64,000 nt of DNA from an uncultured Solobacterium sp. (GTDB lineage: Bacteria > Bacillota_I > Bacilli_A > Erysipelotrichales > Erysipelotrichaceae). Shown in pieces: positions 53,555-62,464 of this stretch (the stretch's first letter is position 1; each line of letters starts with the position of its first letter). Under the pieces are notes generated by a model. That model made no database searches, was not told where the DNA came from, and worked only from the letters and a program-made list of their open reading frames with translations. The stretch is from assembly GCA_900552125.1 (NCBI GenBank), contig URYK01000010.1, positions 13,356 through 77,355 on the forward strand, read 5' to 3'. The translations under genes were made by a program, and so were the position numbers.

Positions 53555-53662
53555 GAAAAAGAAATTTCTGATTTTGTGTGAAAAATCAAGAAAAAATATT
53601 GTAATTCAATGTGAAATAGTTTATAATTATGCACATATCAGGAATGATAGGAGGGAAAGGAT

Positions 53663-55375
53663 ATGAAAAAAGGATTTGCTGCACTTCTAGTAGGTGCAAT
53701 GGCCTTAACAACCGTTGGTTGTTCAAGCGGATCTGGTGGTGGATCCCAATCAAAAGACAATACCTTCACTGTTGGTATTAATCAGGAACTTTCAGGTGTA
53801 TTCTCACCACTTTATTATCAGTCATCTTATGATGGTGATGTCATCAACTTGGTTTATCAATCATTGTTGAAATATGATGTAAACAGTGAACTACAGCCAG
53901 AGTTGGCAGCTGAAATGCCAACTGTAAGTGAAGATGGATTAACTTACACATTCAAACTTAAAGAAGGAGTTACTTTCTCAGATGGTACTCCACTAACATC
54001 TTCTGATGTTAAGTACACATTTACTGTAATTGCTGACCCAACTTACAGTGGACGTATGACAGCAAATGCAGAAAACATTGTTGGATATGAAGAATATCAT
54101 AGTGGAGATGCTACAGAATTAACAGGTATCGAAACACCAGATGATACTACAGTAATTTTCCACATTAAAGAACCTCAGATCGATGCTATTAACAACTTTG
54201 GTGGAATGTCAATCTGCTCTGATGAACAATTCGAATACACAAAAGGTAATACAGAAGAAATCGAAAGCAATACAGATAAACCTATCGGTTCAGGACCATA
54301 TGTTCTAAACAAATATGATAAAGCTACTGGTGCTTCATTAGTTAAAAATGAAAAATTTACTGGTGAAGGAGATTATGCAGTAGAAAATATCATCATTAAG
54401 AAAACAGATGCTGCTACTGAATTTGATGAATTAGCAAATGGTACAGTTGACTTATTGCCAGGACAGATTGAACAGAACAAAATCGGTCCAGCAAGCTTAA
54501 ATGATAGCTTAACTTACAATGCATATACTCGTGCTGGTGTTGGTTTCGTAGGATTTAATGCTGCTGAAGGTTCTACTGCTGATGTAGCTGTTCGTCAAGC
54601 TCTTGCTTATGCAACAGATCGTCAGACGTTCGTAGAGAACTTCTATGCATTTGATGAAGCTAGCGATGAAATGAAAGAACAGGTATTAGGTTATGTACCA
54701 CAGGCTTACTGGAATCCAGCAAGTACAACTATGGGTGCTTATGTAAGAGGAGAACAGGAAATTAAAGGTTTAGTTGAATATACTTATGATCTTGACAAAG
54801 CTAATCAGATTCTTGATGATGCTGGATGGGTTAAAGGTAGTGATGGTATCCGTTCAAAAGATGGAGAAAGATTAGTTGTTAAGTTCATGGCTTCAGCAGA
54901 AAACTCTGTATTGGATACATTATTACCAATGGTACAGAAATCTTGGAAAGAAATCGGTGTTGATGTTCAGACTACAACATTAGACTTCAATACTGTATTA
55001 TCTACATTAACAGATGATTCTAAATTAGGTGAATGGAGTTGTTTCTTCTTAGCAACTGGTTATACTGGTGTTGCTGATACAGATGCAAACTTAAACTATG
55101 GTAGTGATCAGGATGGTAAACCATATAGTGATAACTACTCTCGTGTTGTAGATGAAGAATTAAATGGATACCTAAATGCAGGTTATAAGACTGCAGATGC
55201 AAAAGTATCTGAAGAAGCTTATCTAAAAGCTATGATTCGTGCTAACGAATTGGTTCCATATCTTCCATTATATGGAAATCAATATTTCGACCTTTATAAT
55301 ACTCGTGTTAAAGGATTAGAAACTGGGCCAGTTCACACTTGGTCTCTGGCAATGGATAAAGTTACTTTAGAATAA
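53663..55375 (+). CDS. oppA: Oligopeptide ABC transporter substrate-binding lipoprotein
   Basis: A 570-aa family-5 extracellular binding protein. The lipoprotein signal ends TTVGC (Cys 20 lipidated), followed by a Ser/Gly linker. The family signature LAAEMPTVSEDGLTYTFKLK is followed by FSDGTPLTSSDVKYTF, and AVRQALAYATDRQTFV follows in lobe 2. It captures peptides outside the membrane and delivers them to OppBC. AGGAGGG precedes ATG 53663. Two stem-loops separate it from oppB, which would favour a higher level of binding protein. Confidence 0.93.
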   Translation: MKKGFAALLVGAMALTTVGCSSGSGGGSQSKDNTFTVGINQELSGVFSPLYYQSSYDGDVINLVYQSLLKYDVNSELQPELAAEMPTVSEDGLTYTFKLKEGVTFSDGTPLTSSDVKYTFTVIADPTYSGRMTANAENIVGYEEYHSGDATELTGIETPDDTTVIFHIKEPQIDAINNFGGMSICSDEQFEYTKGNTEEIESNTDKPIGSGPYVLNKYDKATGASLVKNEKFTGEGDYAVENIIIKKTDAATEFDELANGTVDLLPGQIEQNKIGPASLNDSLTYNAYTRAGVGFVGFNAAEGSTADVAVRQALAYATDRQTFVENFYAFDEASDEMKEQVLGYVPQAYWNPASTTMGAYVRGEQEIKGLVEYTYDLDKANQILDDAGWVKGSDGIRSKDGERLVVKFMASAENSVLDTLLPMVQKSWKEIGVDVQTTTLDFNTVLSTLTDDSKLGEWSCFFLATGYTGVADTDANLNYGSDQDGKPYSDNYSRVVDEELNGYLNAGYKTADAKVSEEAYLKAMIRANELVPYLPLYGNQYFDLYNTRVKGLETGPVHTWSLAMDKVTLE

Positions 55376-55388
55376 TAAAGTAAGTAAT

Positions 55389-55456
55389 TTACTATTGCGA
55401 ATTCATAGTAATAGAAGTATACTAAATAAACATAGGGGCAAGCCGTCATGACTTGC
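55389..55456 (+). other. Two intercistronic stem-loops between oppA and oppB
   Basis: TTACTAT/ATAGTAA (55389-55395 with 55405-55411) and GCAAG/CTTGC (55438-55442 with 55452-55456). Neither has a T tract, so RNA stability or processing is more likely than termination. Confidence 0.45.
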
Positions 55457-55499
55457 TCTTATGTGTTGTTGGAATAAGTAAAGAAAGGAGGAAAATTGC

Positions 55500-56480
55500 A
55501 TGCTGAAATATATAGTAAAACGTATCATTGCTTTGATTCCAGTTTTGTTTATCATTTCAATTGTAATTTTCGGAACAGTAAAAGCAATGCCAGGGGATGA
55601 GGTCACTGCTTATTTTGGACCAGGAGCTCGTGTTACTGAAGAGCGTAAAGCGGAAGTTCGTAAACAGTTAGGATTAGACAAATCAGTACCTGAACAATAT
55701 GTTCGTTGGGTTGGACGTGCATTAACAGGTGACTTAGGACAAAGCAGTACTATGCGTAGACCAGTTGGTGATATTATTGGACAATATGTATGGAATACAT
55801 TTTATTTAAATGCACTATCACTAATTGTTGCTTTGGTATTTGCGATACCTATCGGAATTAAACAAGCAGTAAAGAAAGGTACAGTATTTGATAACTTTTG
55901 GACAGTCTTCTCACTGTTAGGAATTAGTGTACCAACATTCTTCTTCGCATTACTATTAATTTATTATATTGCGTTGAATATTCCAGGTATGCCGATTAAC
56001 GGTATGCAGGATCCTATGTTGGCTTCATTTGGATATAGTAATACAATGCAAATGATATCAGATATTGCCATTCATTCCATTTTACCAGTAACGGTATTAG
56101 CATTTAGTTCTTTTGCGTCTTTCTCTCGCTATGTTCGTAACTCTATGGTTGAAGTAATTAATATGGATTACATTCGAACAGCGAGATCAAAAGGTTTAAA
56201 GGAAAAAACAGTTATTTATCGACATGCATTTAAAAATGCCCAAATTCCATTAGTTACATTATTAGGTATGTATATTCCATCATTATTTAGTGGTGCAGTA
56301 GTATTGGAAACAGTATTTACTTGGCCAGGAATTGGAAATATCTTGATTAACGCAATTACTCAGCGTGATACTTCATTAGTTAGTGCATGCCTTGTATTTA
56401 GTGCAATTTTGATGGTACTAGGTAACTTGTTGGCAGATGTTTGTTATTCACTGGTAGATCCACGTATTAAGGTAGAATAG
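55500..56480 (+). CDS. oppB: Oligopeptide ABC transporter permease OppB
   Basis: A 326-aa permease with six membrane helices. The start MLKYIVKRIIALIPVLFIIS is the classic OppB/DppB N-terminus, followed by LGLDKSVPEQYVRWV. The EAA loop is YIRTARSKGLKEKTVIYRHA (about 226-245), which docks with the ATPases. GAVVLETVFTWPGIG is also conserved. AAAGGAGG precedes ATG 55500. It forms the membrane channel with OppC. Confidence 0.94.
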   Translation: MLKYIVKRIIALIPVLFIISIVIFGTVKAMPGDEVTAYFGPGARVTEERKAEVRKQLGLDKSVPEQYVRWVGRALTGDLGQSSTMRRPVGDIIGQYVWNTFYLNALSLIVALVFAIPIGIKQAVKKGTVFDNFWTVFSLLGISVPTFFFALLLIYYIALNIPGMPINGMQDPMLASFGYSNTMQMISDIAIHSILPVTVLAFSSFASFSRYVRNSMVEVINMDYIRTARSKGLKEKTVIYRHAFKNAQIPLVTLLGMYIPSLFSGAVVLETVFTWPGIGNILINAITQRDTSLVSACLVFSAILMVLGNLLADVCYSLVDPRIKVE

Positions 56481-56491
56481 GAGGGACGAAA

Positions 56492-57403
56492 ATGGCAAAG
56501 AAAAATGAAGTAGTATTAGATACAGGTGAAAAAATCGAATCCATTGGTCCTTGGCGAATTGCCTTAAGAAAGTTTATGGCTAATAAAGTTGCTGTTGCAG
56601 GTTTGATTATATTTGTTTTGATTGTATTATCTGTAATTTTTGTGCCAATGATTATGGGAATAGATGTTTATGATCTTGACCTTACACAGTCAAATCAGGC
56701 ACCAAGTGCAGCACACTGGCTTGGAACAGATGATCAGGGTCGTGATTGTTTGTATCGTCTTTTCTTAGGTGGGCGTATTTCAATTTTAGTTGGGGTTATT
56801 GCTGCATTAATTACTGTAATTCTAGGATGTATCGTAGGTGGAATTGCAGGTTATTATGGTGGTGTTGTAGATAATTTATTGATGCGTTTTTGTGAAATCA
56901 TATATTCTCTACCATTTACTCCAATGATCATTGCAGTATCTGCAGCTATGTTATGGGTACCAGCAAGTCAAAAAATGTACACAGTTGCATTTTTGATTGG
57001 TGCGTTATCTTGGCCAGGATTAGCTCGTCTAGTTCGTGGGCAGATTCTAACATTGCGTGAACAAGAATTTATGCAGGCTTGTGAAGCATTAGGATTTAGT
57101 GATTTTTCTAAAATTTTCCGTCATTTGTTGCCTAACGTATTATCTTTAGTTATCGTTAATGCAACATTACAGATGGCTAGTGCAATTCTAACAGAAGCAG
57201 GTCTTTCATTCTTAGGTATGGGTGTTCAGACTCCAATTCCATCTTGGGGTAACTTAATGAACTTAGCTCGTGATTCACAGGTATTTAAGAACTTCCCTTG
57301 GGAATGGATACCTGCCGGTATTATGTGTCTATTGACCGTTGTATCAATTAACTTGGTTGGAGAAGGTCTTCGTGATGCCTTTGATCCAAAAGAATTGAAT
57401 TAG
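56492..57403 (+). CDS. oppC: Oligopeptide ABC transporter permease OppC
   Basis: A 303-aa permease. The N-terminal OppC_N region reads GPWRIALRKFMANKVAVAGL, followed by APSAAHWLGTDDQGRDCLYR, the hallmark of OppC/DppC. The EAA loop is EFMQACEALGFSDFSKIFRH. TEAGLSFLGMGVQTPIPSWG is conserved. It starts 11 nt after oppB with AGGAGG upstream. Confidence 0.94.
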   Translation: MAKKNEVVLDTGEKIESIGPWRIALRKFMANKVAVAGLIIFVLIVLSVIFVPMIMGIDVYDLDLTQSNQAPSAAHWLGTDDQGRDCLYRLFLGGRISILVGVIAALITVILGCIVGGIAGYYGGVVDNLLMRFCEIIYSLPFTPMIIAVSAAMLWVPASQKMYTVAFLIGALSWPGLARLVRGQILTLREQEFMQACEALGFSDFSKIFRHLLPNVLSLVIVNATLQMASAILTEAGLSFLGMGVQTPIPSWGNLMNLARDSQVFKNFPWEWIPAGIMCLLTVVSINLVGEGLRDAFDPKELN

Positions 57404-57415
57404 AGGTGAGAGCAA

Positions 57416-58450
57416 ATGTCAGTTAATAAAAAAATATTACGTGTAGAAGACCTTCGCGTTTACTTTGAAACGAAGAAAGGTGTTTCTAAAGCTGTTGATG
57501 GAAATAACTTTACCATGTACGAAAACGAAACACTTGCAATTGTAGGTGAATCAGGTTGTGGTAAAAGTGTTACAGCCATGTCTATTCTGAATTTAGTTTC
57601 TAAACCAGGTAAGATTATGGAAGGTTCTAAAATCATGTATATGGGTGATAGCGAACGTGATGAAGATGGTATTAATCTAGCGACAGCTACAGATGCTCAG
57701 ATTCGTGATGTTCGTGGTAACGGTATTTCTATGATTTTCCAAGAACCTATGACTTCTTTAAATCCAGTATTTACTGTTGGAAAACAGATTACTGAGAATA
57801 TCTTACTGCATGAAAAAGTTTCAAAAGAAGAGGCTGATAATCGTGCAAAAGAATTATTAAAAATGGTTGGTATTTCTAGACCAGATAAAGTATTTGAAAA
57901 CTATCCTCACCAGTTATCTGGTGGTATGTGTCAGCGTGTTATGATTGCCATGGCGTTATCATGTAATCCTAAATTATTGATTGCTGATGAGCCAACAACT
58001 GCACTTGACGTAACAATTCAGGCTCAGATTCTTTCATTGATGAATGAATTGAAAGAGAAAACTGGAACGTCAATCATGCTGATTACTCATGACTTGGGTG
58101 TTGTTGCTCAGGTTGCTGATTATGTAAATGTAATGTATGCAGGAAAAGTTGTTGAACGTGCTGCTGTTGATGAATTGTTTGAAAATCCAAAACATCCATA
58201 TACAATTGGATTAATGAGAAGTATGCCATCATTGGCTACAGATAATGAGCGTTTGAATGTTATTGAAGGAAGCGTACCAAACCCATTATATTTGCCAAAA
58301 GGCTGCTACTTTGCAGATCGTTGTCCAAATGCAATGGAAAAATGTAGACAATCACAGCCAGGCAGTGTGAAAATCAAGTCAAGACATCATGTTTCTTGTT
58401 TCTTGTATGAAGATGGCAACATTGACAATACTGCTGCACAGGAGGTTTAA
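57416..58450 (+). CDS. oppD: Oligopeptide ABC transporter ATP-binding protein OppD
   Basis: A 344-aa ATPase. It has Walker [15 protein letters not shown]-loop [10 protein letters not shown], signature [15 protein letters not shown] and Walker [14 protein letters not shown], plus the switch His in ITHDLG. The C-terminal oligopeptide-transporter extension carries the Fe-S-type cysteines [14 protein letters not shown]. It pairs with OppF to drive import. GAGGTGAG precedes ATG 57416. Confidence 0.94.
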   Translation: MSVNKKILRVEDLRVYFETKKGVSKAVDGNNFTMYENETLAIVGESGCGKSVTAMSILNLVSKPGKIMEGSKIMYMGDSERDEDGINLATATDAQIRDVRGNGISMIFQEPMTSLNPVFTVGKQITENILLHEKVSKEEADNRAKELLKMVGISRPDKVFENYPHQLSGGMCQRVMIAMALSCNPKLLIADEPTTALDVTIQAQILSLMNELKEKTGTSIMLITHDLGVVAQVADYVNVMYAGKVVERAAVDELFENPKHPYTIGLMRSMPSLATDNERLNVIEGSVPNPLYLPKGCYFADRCPNAMEKCRQSQPGSVKIKSRHHVSCFLYEDGNIDNTAAQEV

Positions 58451-58453
58451 AAT

Positions 58454-59434
58454 ATGGAAAAAAAGAAAATTCTTGAAGTCCGTGATCTGAAAAAATATTT
58501 CCCTCTTGGAAAAGGTAAAGTAACAGAAGGAAAGCCATGTGTAAAAGCAGTAGATGGTGTTAGCTTTGATTTATATGAAGGTGAAACACTAGGATTAGTA
58601 GGTGAATCTGGTTGTGGTAAATCTACTTTAGGAAGAACTATTCTACGTCTTCATGAACCAACAAGTGGTTCTGTAGTTTTCGAGGGTGAAGAAATTCTTG
58701 GAAAAAGCCGTAAAGAAATGCGTAAATTACGTGAAAAAATGCAGTTTATTTTCCAGGATCCATATAGTTCATTAAATCCACGTATGAACGTATTTAATAT
58801 CCTTAGTGAACCATTGATTGCACATAAAATCTATAAAAGAGGTCCTGAATTAGAAGAATACATTAAAAATCTAATGGATAAATGTGGTCTTCCAAGTTAT
58901 TACTGCTATCGTTATCCACATCAGTTCTCTGGTGGACAAAGACAACGTATCGGTATTGCACGTTCATTGGCATTAAATCCAAAATTTATCATTTGTGATG
59001 AGCCAGTAAGTGCACTTGATGTTTCTATTCAGTCACAGATTATTAACTTAATGAAAGATTTACAGGAAGAAAATAATATTTCTTATATCTTTATTTCTCA
59101 CGATTTAAGTGTTGTAAGACATATTTCTGATCGTGTTGGGGTTATGTATTTAGGTAGTATGGTTGAGTTAGCAGATAAAAATGAAATCTATGCTAACCCT
59201 CAGCATCCATATACACAGGCATTAATGGCTGCAATCCCTATTCCTGATCCTAAAAAGAAAACGCAAATGCATGCCATTAAAGGTGAAATCCCAAGTAATG
59301 TAAACACACCAAGCGGATGTAAATTCCATCCTCGTTGTCCTTATGCAAAAGATATATGTAAGACTAAGGAACCAGAGAGAAAAGAAGTACGTCCAGGACA
59401 TTTTGTATTATGTCATTTTGGCGGGGAATTCTAA
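58454..59434 (+). CDS. oppF: Oligopeptide ABC transporter ATP-binding protein OppF
   Basis: A 326-aa ATPase. [13 protein letters not shown] starts the protein. It has Walker [14 protein letters not shown], signature [15 protein letters not shown], Walker [15 protein letters not shown] and switch ISHDLS. The C-terminal cysteine motif is [15 protein letters not shown]. It starts 3 nt after oppD, with AGGAGG inside the end of oppD. It completes an oppABCDF set in canonical order. Confidence 0.94.
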   Translation: MEKKKILEVRDLKKYFPLGKGKVTEGKPCVKAVDGVSFDLYEGETLGLVGESGCGKSTLGRTILRLHEPTSGSVVFEGEEILGKSRKEMRKLREKMQFIFQDPYSSLNPRMNVFNILSEPLIAHKIYKRGPELEEYIKNLMDKCGLPSYYCYRYPHQFSGGQRQRIGIARSLALNPKFIICDEPVSALDVSIQSQIINLMKDLQEENNISYIFISHDLSVVRHISDRVGVMYLGSMVELADKNEIYANPQHPYTQALMAAIPIPDPKKKTQMHAIKGEIPSNVNTPSGCKFHPRCPYAKDICKTKEPERKEVRPGHFVLCHFGGEF

Positions 59435-59435
59435 C

Positions 59436-59624
59436 GTGAAGGATTCAAAGTTTAAGTCAATTTTAAAGAAAAAAGAAGTACAAGAAGGTAAAGAAGATAG
59501 ACTAGAAAAAAATGATTTTTTAGCGTTACTATTAGCAGCTATTTCAGTATTTTTTCCCATCCTCCTATTATTCTGTATAGGTTTGGCTGTCTTTATTTAT
59601 TTGTTTGTTGTTTTCTTTAGTTAA
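59436..59624 (+). CDS. 62-aa membrane protein at the end of the opp operon
   Basis: GTG 59436 starts 1 nt after the oppF stop with GGCGGGG 9 nt upstream. The product has a basic, charged N-terminal half (KDSKFKSILKKKEVQEGKED) and a hydrophobic C-terminal half (LALLLAAISVFFPILLLFC onward) forming one or two membrane helices. No family is recognised. Tight spacing and the terminator right after it argue that it is a real, co-expressed opp-operon gene; it might assist the transporter (inference). Confidence 0.6.
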   Translation: MKDSKFKSILKKKEVQEGKEDRLEKNDFLALLLAAISVFFPILLLFCIGLAVFIYLFVVFFS

Positions 59625-59639
59625 TCTAATTATAATTTT

Positions 59640-59662
59640 AAAGGAGCTTGTGCTCCTTTTTC
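59640..59662 (+). terminator. Terminator of the opp operon
   Basis: AAAGGAGC (59640-59647) pairs GCTCCTTT (59652-59659), followed by T's. A second, longer imperfect inverted repeat (AAAAGATTTCA..TGAAATCTTTT, about 59678-59722) follows just before the IS200-type element. Confidence 0.85.
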
Positions 59663-59787
59663 TATGTTAGGATGAAAAAAAGATTTCATACTCTATTTAG
59701 ATAATAGAATGTGAAATCTTTTTATTGCGAAGCGAATACCACGTACTATGTGCGTGGTGTCAGATCTTTTAGTGATAAAAAAACAAT

Positions 59788-59847
59788 CTCCTTTGCTATA
59801 TAATGAAGATGGCAGGGCAGCCGTCTAAAATAGCAAAGGAGGATTGT
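59788..59847 (+). promoter_or_regulatory. Long hairpin sequestering the tnpA RBS
   Basis: ACAATCTCCTTTGCTAT (59788-59804) pairs with ATAGCAAAGGAGGATTGT (59830-59847) with one bulge, and the inner AGATGGC pairs GCCGTCT. The SD AAAGGAGG is buried, as in characterised IS200 leaders. Confidence 0.8.
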
Positions 59848-59850
59848 CAT

Positions 59851-60318
59851 ATGAATGACAAAAATAGTTTAGCACATACGACGTATAGGTGCAAATATCA
59901 TATCGTAATATTACCGAAATATAGAAGAATGGTAATATATAACAAATTAAGAAGAGATATAGGACAGATATTGCGGATGCTGATTGAACGAAAACCAGGA
60001 TGCAAATTATTGGAAGCAGAAGCTTGTCCTGATCATATACATATGTTGGTGGAGATACCGCCAAAATATTCAGTAGCTCAATTTATGGGATATTTGAAAA
60101 GCAAATCAACACTCATGATATTTGAAAGACATGCAAATATGAAATACAAATTTGGCAACAGAAAGTTCTGGGCAAGAGGATATTTTGTAGATACAGTAGG
60201 AAAGAAAGAAAAGGCAATAAGGGAATATATCCAAAACCAGTTGCAGGAAGATAAGCTATCGGATCAAATGAGTATGAAGGAATTTATTGACCCGTTTACG
60301 GGTGAGCCGGTGAAATAA
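59851..60318 (+). CDS. tnpA: IS200-type transposase TnpA (HUH/Y1)
   Basis: A 155-aa Y1 transposase. The HUH metal site is DHIHMLVEIP (about residues 63-72). The catalytic Tyr lies in KAIREYIQNQ (about 127). GNRKFWARGYFVDTVG is a conserved core strand. It cuts and rejoins single-stranded DNA at the hairpin ends. ATG 59851 follows AAAGGAGG; the SD is inside a hairpin, keeping expression low. The protein appears full length and intact. Confidence 0.92.
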   Translation: MNDKNSLAHTTYRCKYHIVILPKYRRMVIYNKLRRDIGQILRMLIERKPGCKLLEAEACPDHIHMLVEIPPKYSVAQFMGYLKSKSTLMIFERHANMKYKFGNRKFWARGYFVDTVGKKEKAIREYIQNQLQEDKLSDQMSMKEFIDPFTGEPVK

Positions 60319-60332
60319 AACGATAAAAAAGC

Positions 60333-60425
60333 CTCTTTAAGAGGCAGTTAGAGAAAGCGTTGCGGCTGTCAGGCCTCAGTGGTCGAAGGACCACGCGCAA
60401 CAATATGCTCTTATAGGGCGAGTCC
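60333..60425 (+). other. Structured right-end region of the IS200-type element
   Basis: GTTGCG (60359-60364) pairs CGCAAC, enclosing two inner hairpins: GGCTGTCAGGCC and GTGGTCGAAGGACCAC. The preceding GCCTCTTTAAGAGGC (60332-60346) could stop transcription. It may be recognised by TnpA as folded single-stranded DNA, or be a small RNA. Confidence 0.5.
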
Positions 60426-60465
60426 ATACCACCAGTTTACTGGTGGTTATGATGTGTTTTGTTAG

Positions 60466-61794
60466 TTACTTTACATTGAACTGTGGTAGATATTGTTTAT
60501 GAGCCTTTAAGAGCTCATCTACGACGATATTTGCAAGAGTATCACTTGGACATAGAGGATTTAGATTTAAGGCTGCTACAGCCTTTTCTCGGCTTCCTTC
60601 AACGGCTGCCTCTACTACCAAACGTTCAAATGTTTTAATCATATGAATATATCCGATAATTGGAAGCTTCAGATTACCAGTTACAATTGGTTGAGGACCA
60701 GCAGAAGTAATACGACATGCAACTTCAACAGCACTTTCAGTGGGAAGATCTAAAATCGCCCCGTTATTTCTTACATCAACATATTGAATATCGCCTGTAT
60801 TGTTGTAGATGCTATGAATAAGATTACATGCAGCATCAGAATATTTAGCACCACCTCGTTTAGCTAATTGTTCAGGCTTTTTGTCTAGTTCTTTTTTACT
60901 GTATAATGCGAATAATTCTTTTTCTGTTTCGCTTACCACTTCTCCACGGACTGTGCCTGTGTTTAATTGCTGAAGTTCTTCTTCTAACTGCTCTTTAGTG
61001 AAAAAATAATAATTATGATAAGGACATGGAATTGCCTGTAAACCTTTTATAAATGATGGAGAATAAGGTAAAGATACGAAGTTCTTCATTTGTATAGTAT
61101 CTTCCTCCTTTAAATGAGCATATAGATGCAGGAGTTTATCAAAACATGATTTTCCATTCACAAAAACATTGGTCGCAAAGATAAAATGATTTACTCCTTG
61201 AATTTCCATAGTTACATCTTCTTCTTTGGCATTTAACATATTTGCAAAGCCAGAAACCATATTTACTGGTACATTGCATAAACCGATGGCTTTTTTAAAG
61301 TTAGTATAGCGAAGTATTGCTTCAGTAATAATACCTGCAGGATTAGTGAAATTAATGAGCCATGCATCAGGACATAGTTCCTGCATATCTTTTACTATAT
61401 CTAAAATAACAGGGATTGTACGGAAAGCTTTAAACATACCTCCAGCACCATTTGTTTCTTGTCCTATCATTCCATGCTGTAAAGGAATACGTTCATCTAA
61501 TATACGTGCTTGTAGGCGTCCTACACGCATTTGAGTAGTTACAAAATCTGCATCTTTTAAAGCTTCTCTACGATCATAGCTTAAAATGATTTTCATAGGT
61601 AGATTAGCTTTTTTTACCATTCGTTTAGCTAGAGCACCTACAATTTCTAATTTTTCTCTTCCTTCTTCAATATCCACTAGCCATAATTCCGATATAGGTA
61701 AAGAATTGTAACGATTAATAAATCCTTCTACAAGTTCTGGAGTATAACTGCTACCTCCGCCAATTGTAACAATTTTTAGACTTTTTTTCTCCAT
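60466..61794 (-). CDS. 6-phospho-beta-glucosidase, GH4 family
   Basis: A 442-aa NAD- and metal-dependent glycosidase. The N-terminal Rossmann motif is VTIGGGSSYTPELVEG. DFVTTQMRVGRLQARILDE (61520-61580 region), INFTNPAGIITEA and GLCNVPVNM hold the metal-binding Cys; GVNHFIF follows. CNVP points to 6-phospho-beta-glucosidases such as LicH/CelF. It hydrolyses cellobiose-6-phosphate or related beta-glucoside phosphates imported by the PTS encoded divergently. AGGAG lies before the ATG at 61794. Confidence 0.92.
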   Translation of the reverse strand: MEKKSLKIVTIGGGSSYTPELVEGFINRYNSLPISELWLVDIEEGREKLEIVGALAKRMVKKANLPMKIILSYDRREALKDADFVTTQMRVGRLQARILDERIPLQHGMIGQETNGAGGMFKAFRTIPVILDIVKDMQELCPDAWLINFTNPAGIITEAILRYTNFKKAIGLCNVPVNMVSGFANMLNAKEEDVTMEIQGVNHFIFATNVFVNGKSCFDKLLHLYAHLKEEDTIQMKNFVSLPYSPSFIKGLQAIPCPYHNYYFFTKEQLEEELQQLNTGTVRGEVVSETEKELFALYSKKELDKKPEQLAKRGGAKYSDAACNLIHSIYNNTGDIQYVDVRNNGAILDLPTESAVEVACRITSAGPQPIVTGNLKLPIIGYIHMIKTFERLVVEAAVEGSREKAVAALNLNPLCPSDTLANIVVDELLKAHKQYLPQFNVK

Positions 61795-61841
61795 AATTAA
61801 GATCTCCTTTTTAAATGTATAAATATGTAAATATGATTATA

Positions 61842-61853
61842 TGGTCTATACCA
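61842..61853. promoter_or_regulatory. GntR/HutC-type operator 1 (GH4 side)
   Basis: TGGTCTATACCA, 48 nt upstream of the GH4 start, differs by one base from the palindrome at 62061. The TGGT-N4-ACCA core is typical of HutC-subfamily GntR regulators of sugar operons. Confidence 0.6.
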
Positions 61854-61958
61854 TAATAACATGAAAAGTTTAGAGTGTCTATGTATATTTTTTGATTGTG
61901 ATGCTTTAATTGATGCTAGTAGACACGAATTTAAAGAATAATTTATCATATAATTTAA

Positions 61959-62026
61959 TGTAAACGCTTTAAATATTTGTTATATTAAATATTTTTTTGA
62001 AAAGAAATAAAAGAAAACGGTTGCAA
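61959..62026. promoter_or_regulatory. Two cre-like sites in the GH4/EIIB intergenic region
   Basis: TGTAAACGCTTTAA (61959-61972) and AAGAAAACGGTTGCAA (62011-62026) each match the CcpA cre consensus with one or two mismatches. The second is nearly the same as the site at 39376. Confidence 0.5.
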
Positions 62027-62060
62027 AAAGTGAAATAAAATGGTGCAGTTAACATACAAG

Positions 62061-62072
62061 TGGTATATACCA
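62061..62072. promoter_or_regulatory. GntR/HutC-type operator 2 (EIIB side)
   Basis: TGGTATATACCA is a perfect 12-nt palindrome, 20 nt before the EIIB start. Confidence 0.62.
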
Positions 62073-62092
62073 TAAGAAAGGAGGGATGGAAA

Positions 62093-62401
62093 ATGCTAAA
62101 TATTGTACTCGTTTGTTCTGCTGGTATGTCGACTAGTCTTATGGTAAACAAAATGAAGCAATCTGCACTGGAAAAAGGAATAGAAGCAGAAATATGGGCT
62201 GTTGCAGATGCTGAAGCTGTTAATCAGGTTGACAAGGCAGATATTCTTATGTTAGGGCCGCAAGTTCGCTTTCTGCAATCTAAGATGAAAAAGATTGCGA
62301 AAGGTAAGCCAGTGGAAGTAATTGACATGAAGTCTTATGGTACTATGAATGGTGCACTTGTTTTAGAACAGGCAATTGCGGCTTTAAACAAAAAAGAATG
62401 A
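62093..62401 (+). CDS. PTS cellobiose/lactose-family EIIB
   Basis: A 102-aa phosphotransfer protein. The phosphocysteine sits in VLVCSAGMSTSLMVNKM (Cys about residue 7), the lactose/cellobiose EIIB signature. The DILMLGPQVRFLQSKM strand-helix and the C-terminal YGTMNGALVLEQAI are typical. AAAGGAGGG precedes ATG 62093. It passes phosphate from EIIA to the sugar entering through EIIC (62465). No EIIA gene is seen in the window. Confidence 0.92.
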   Translation: MLNIVLVCSAGMSTSLMVNKMKQSALEKGIEAEIWAVADAEAVNQVDKADILMLGPQVRFLQSKMKKIAKGKPVEVIDMKSYGTMNGALVLEQAIAALNKKE

Positions 62402-62464
62402 ATAATCTATAATGTAAGGAAGATTGGGAAATTGTATTTTATACAATGATGAAAGGAAAATATT

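Larger units (their letters stand above)
59735..60450 (+). mobile_element. IS200-type insertion sequence (tnpA only)
   Basis: The left-end hairpin ACCACGTACTATGTGCGTGGT lies at 59739-59759. A long hairpin covers the tnpA RBS, then tnpA follows. After it come a GCCTCTTTAAGAGGC hairpin, a branched structured region (60358-60400) and the right-end hairpin ACCACCAG-TTTA-CTGGTGGT (60428-60447). No tnpB and no terminal inverted repeats are present, as for single-strand-transposing IS200 elements. The exact cleavage sites are not determined. Confidence 0.82.

Noticed and set aside
55438..55460. Stem-loop after oppA as a full terminator
   Set aside because: Only 5 bp and no T tract; oppBCDF clearly continue in the same direction, so it is listed only as an intercistronic structure.
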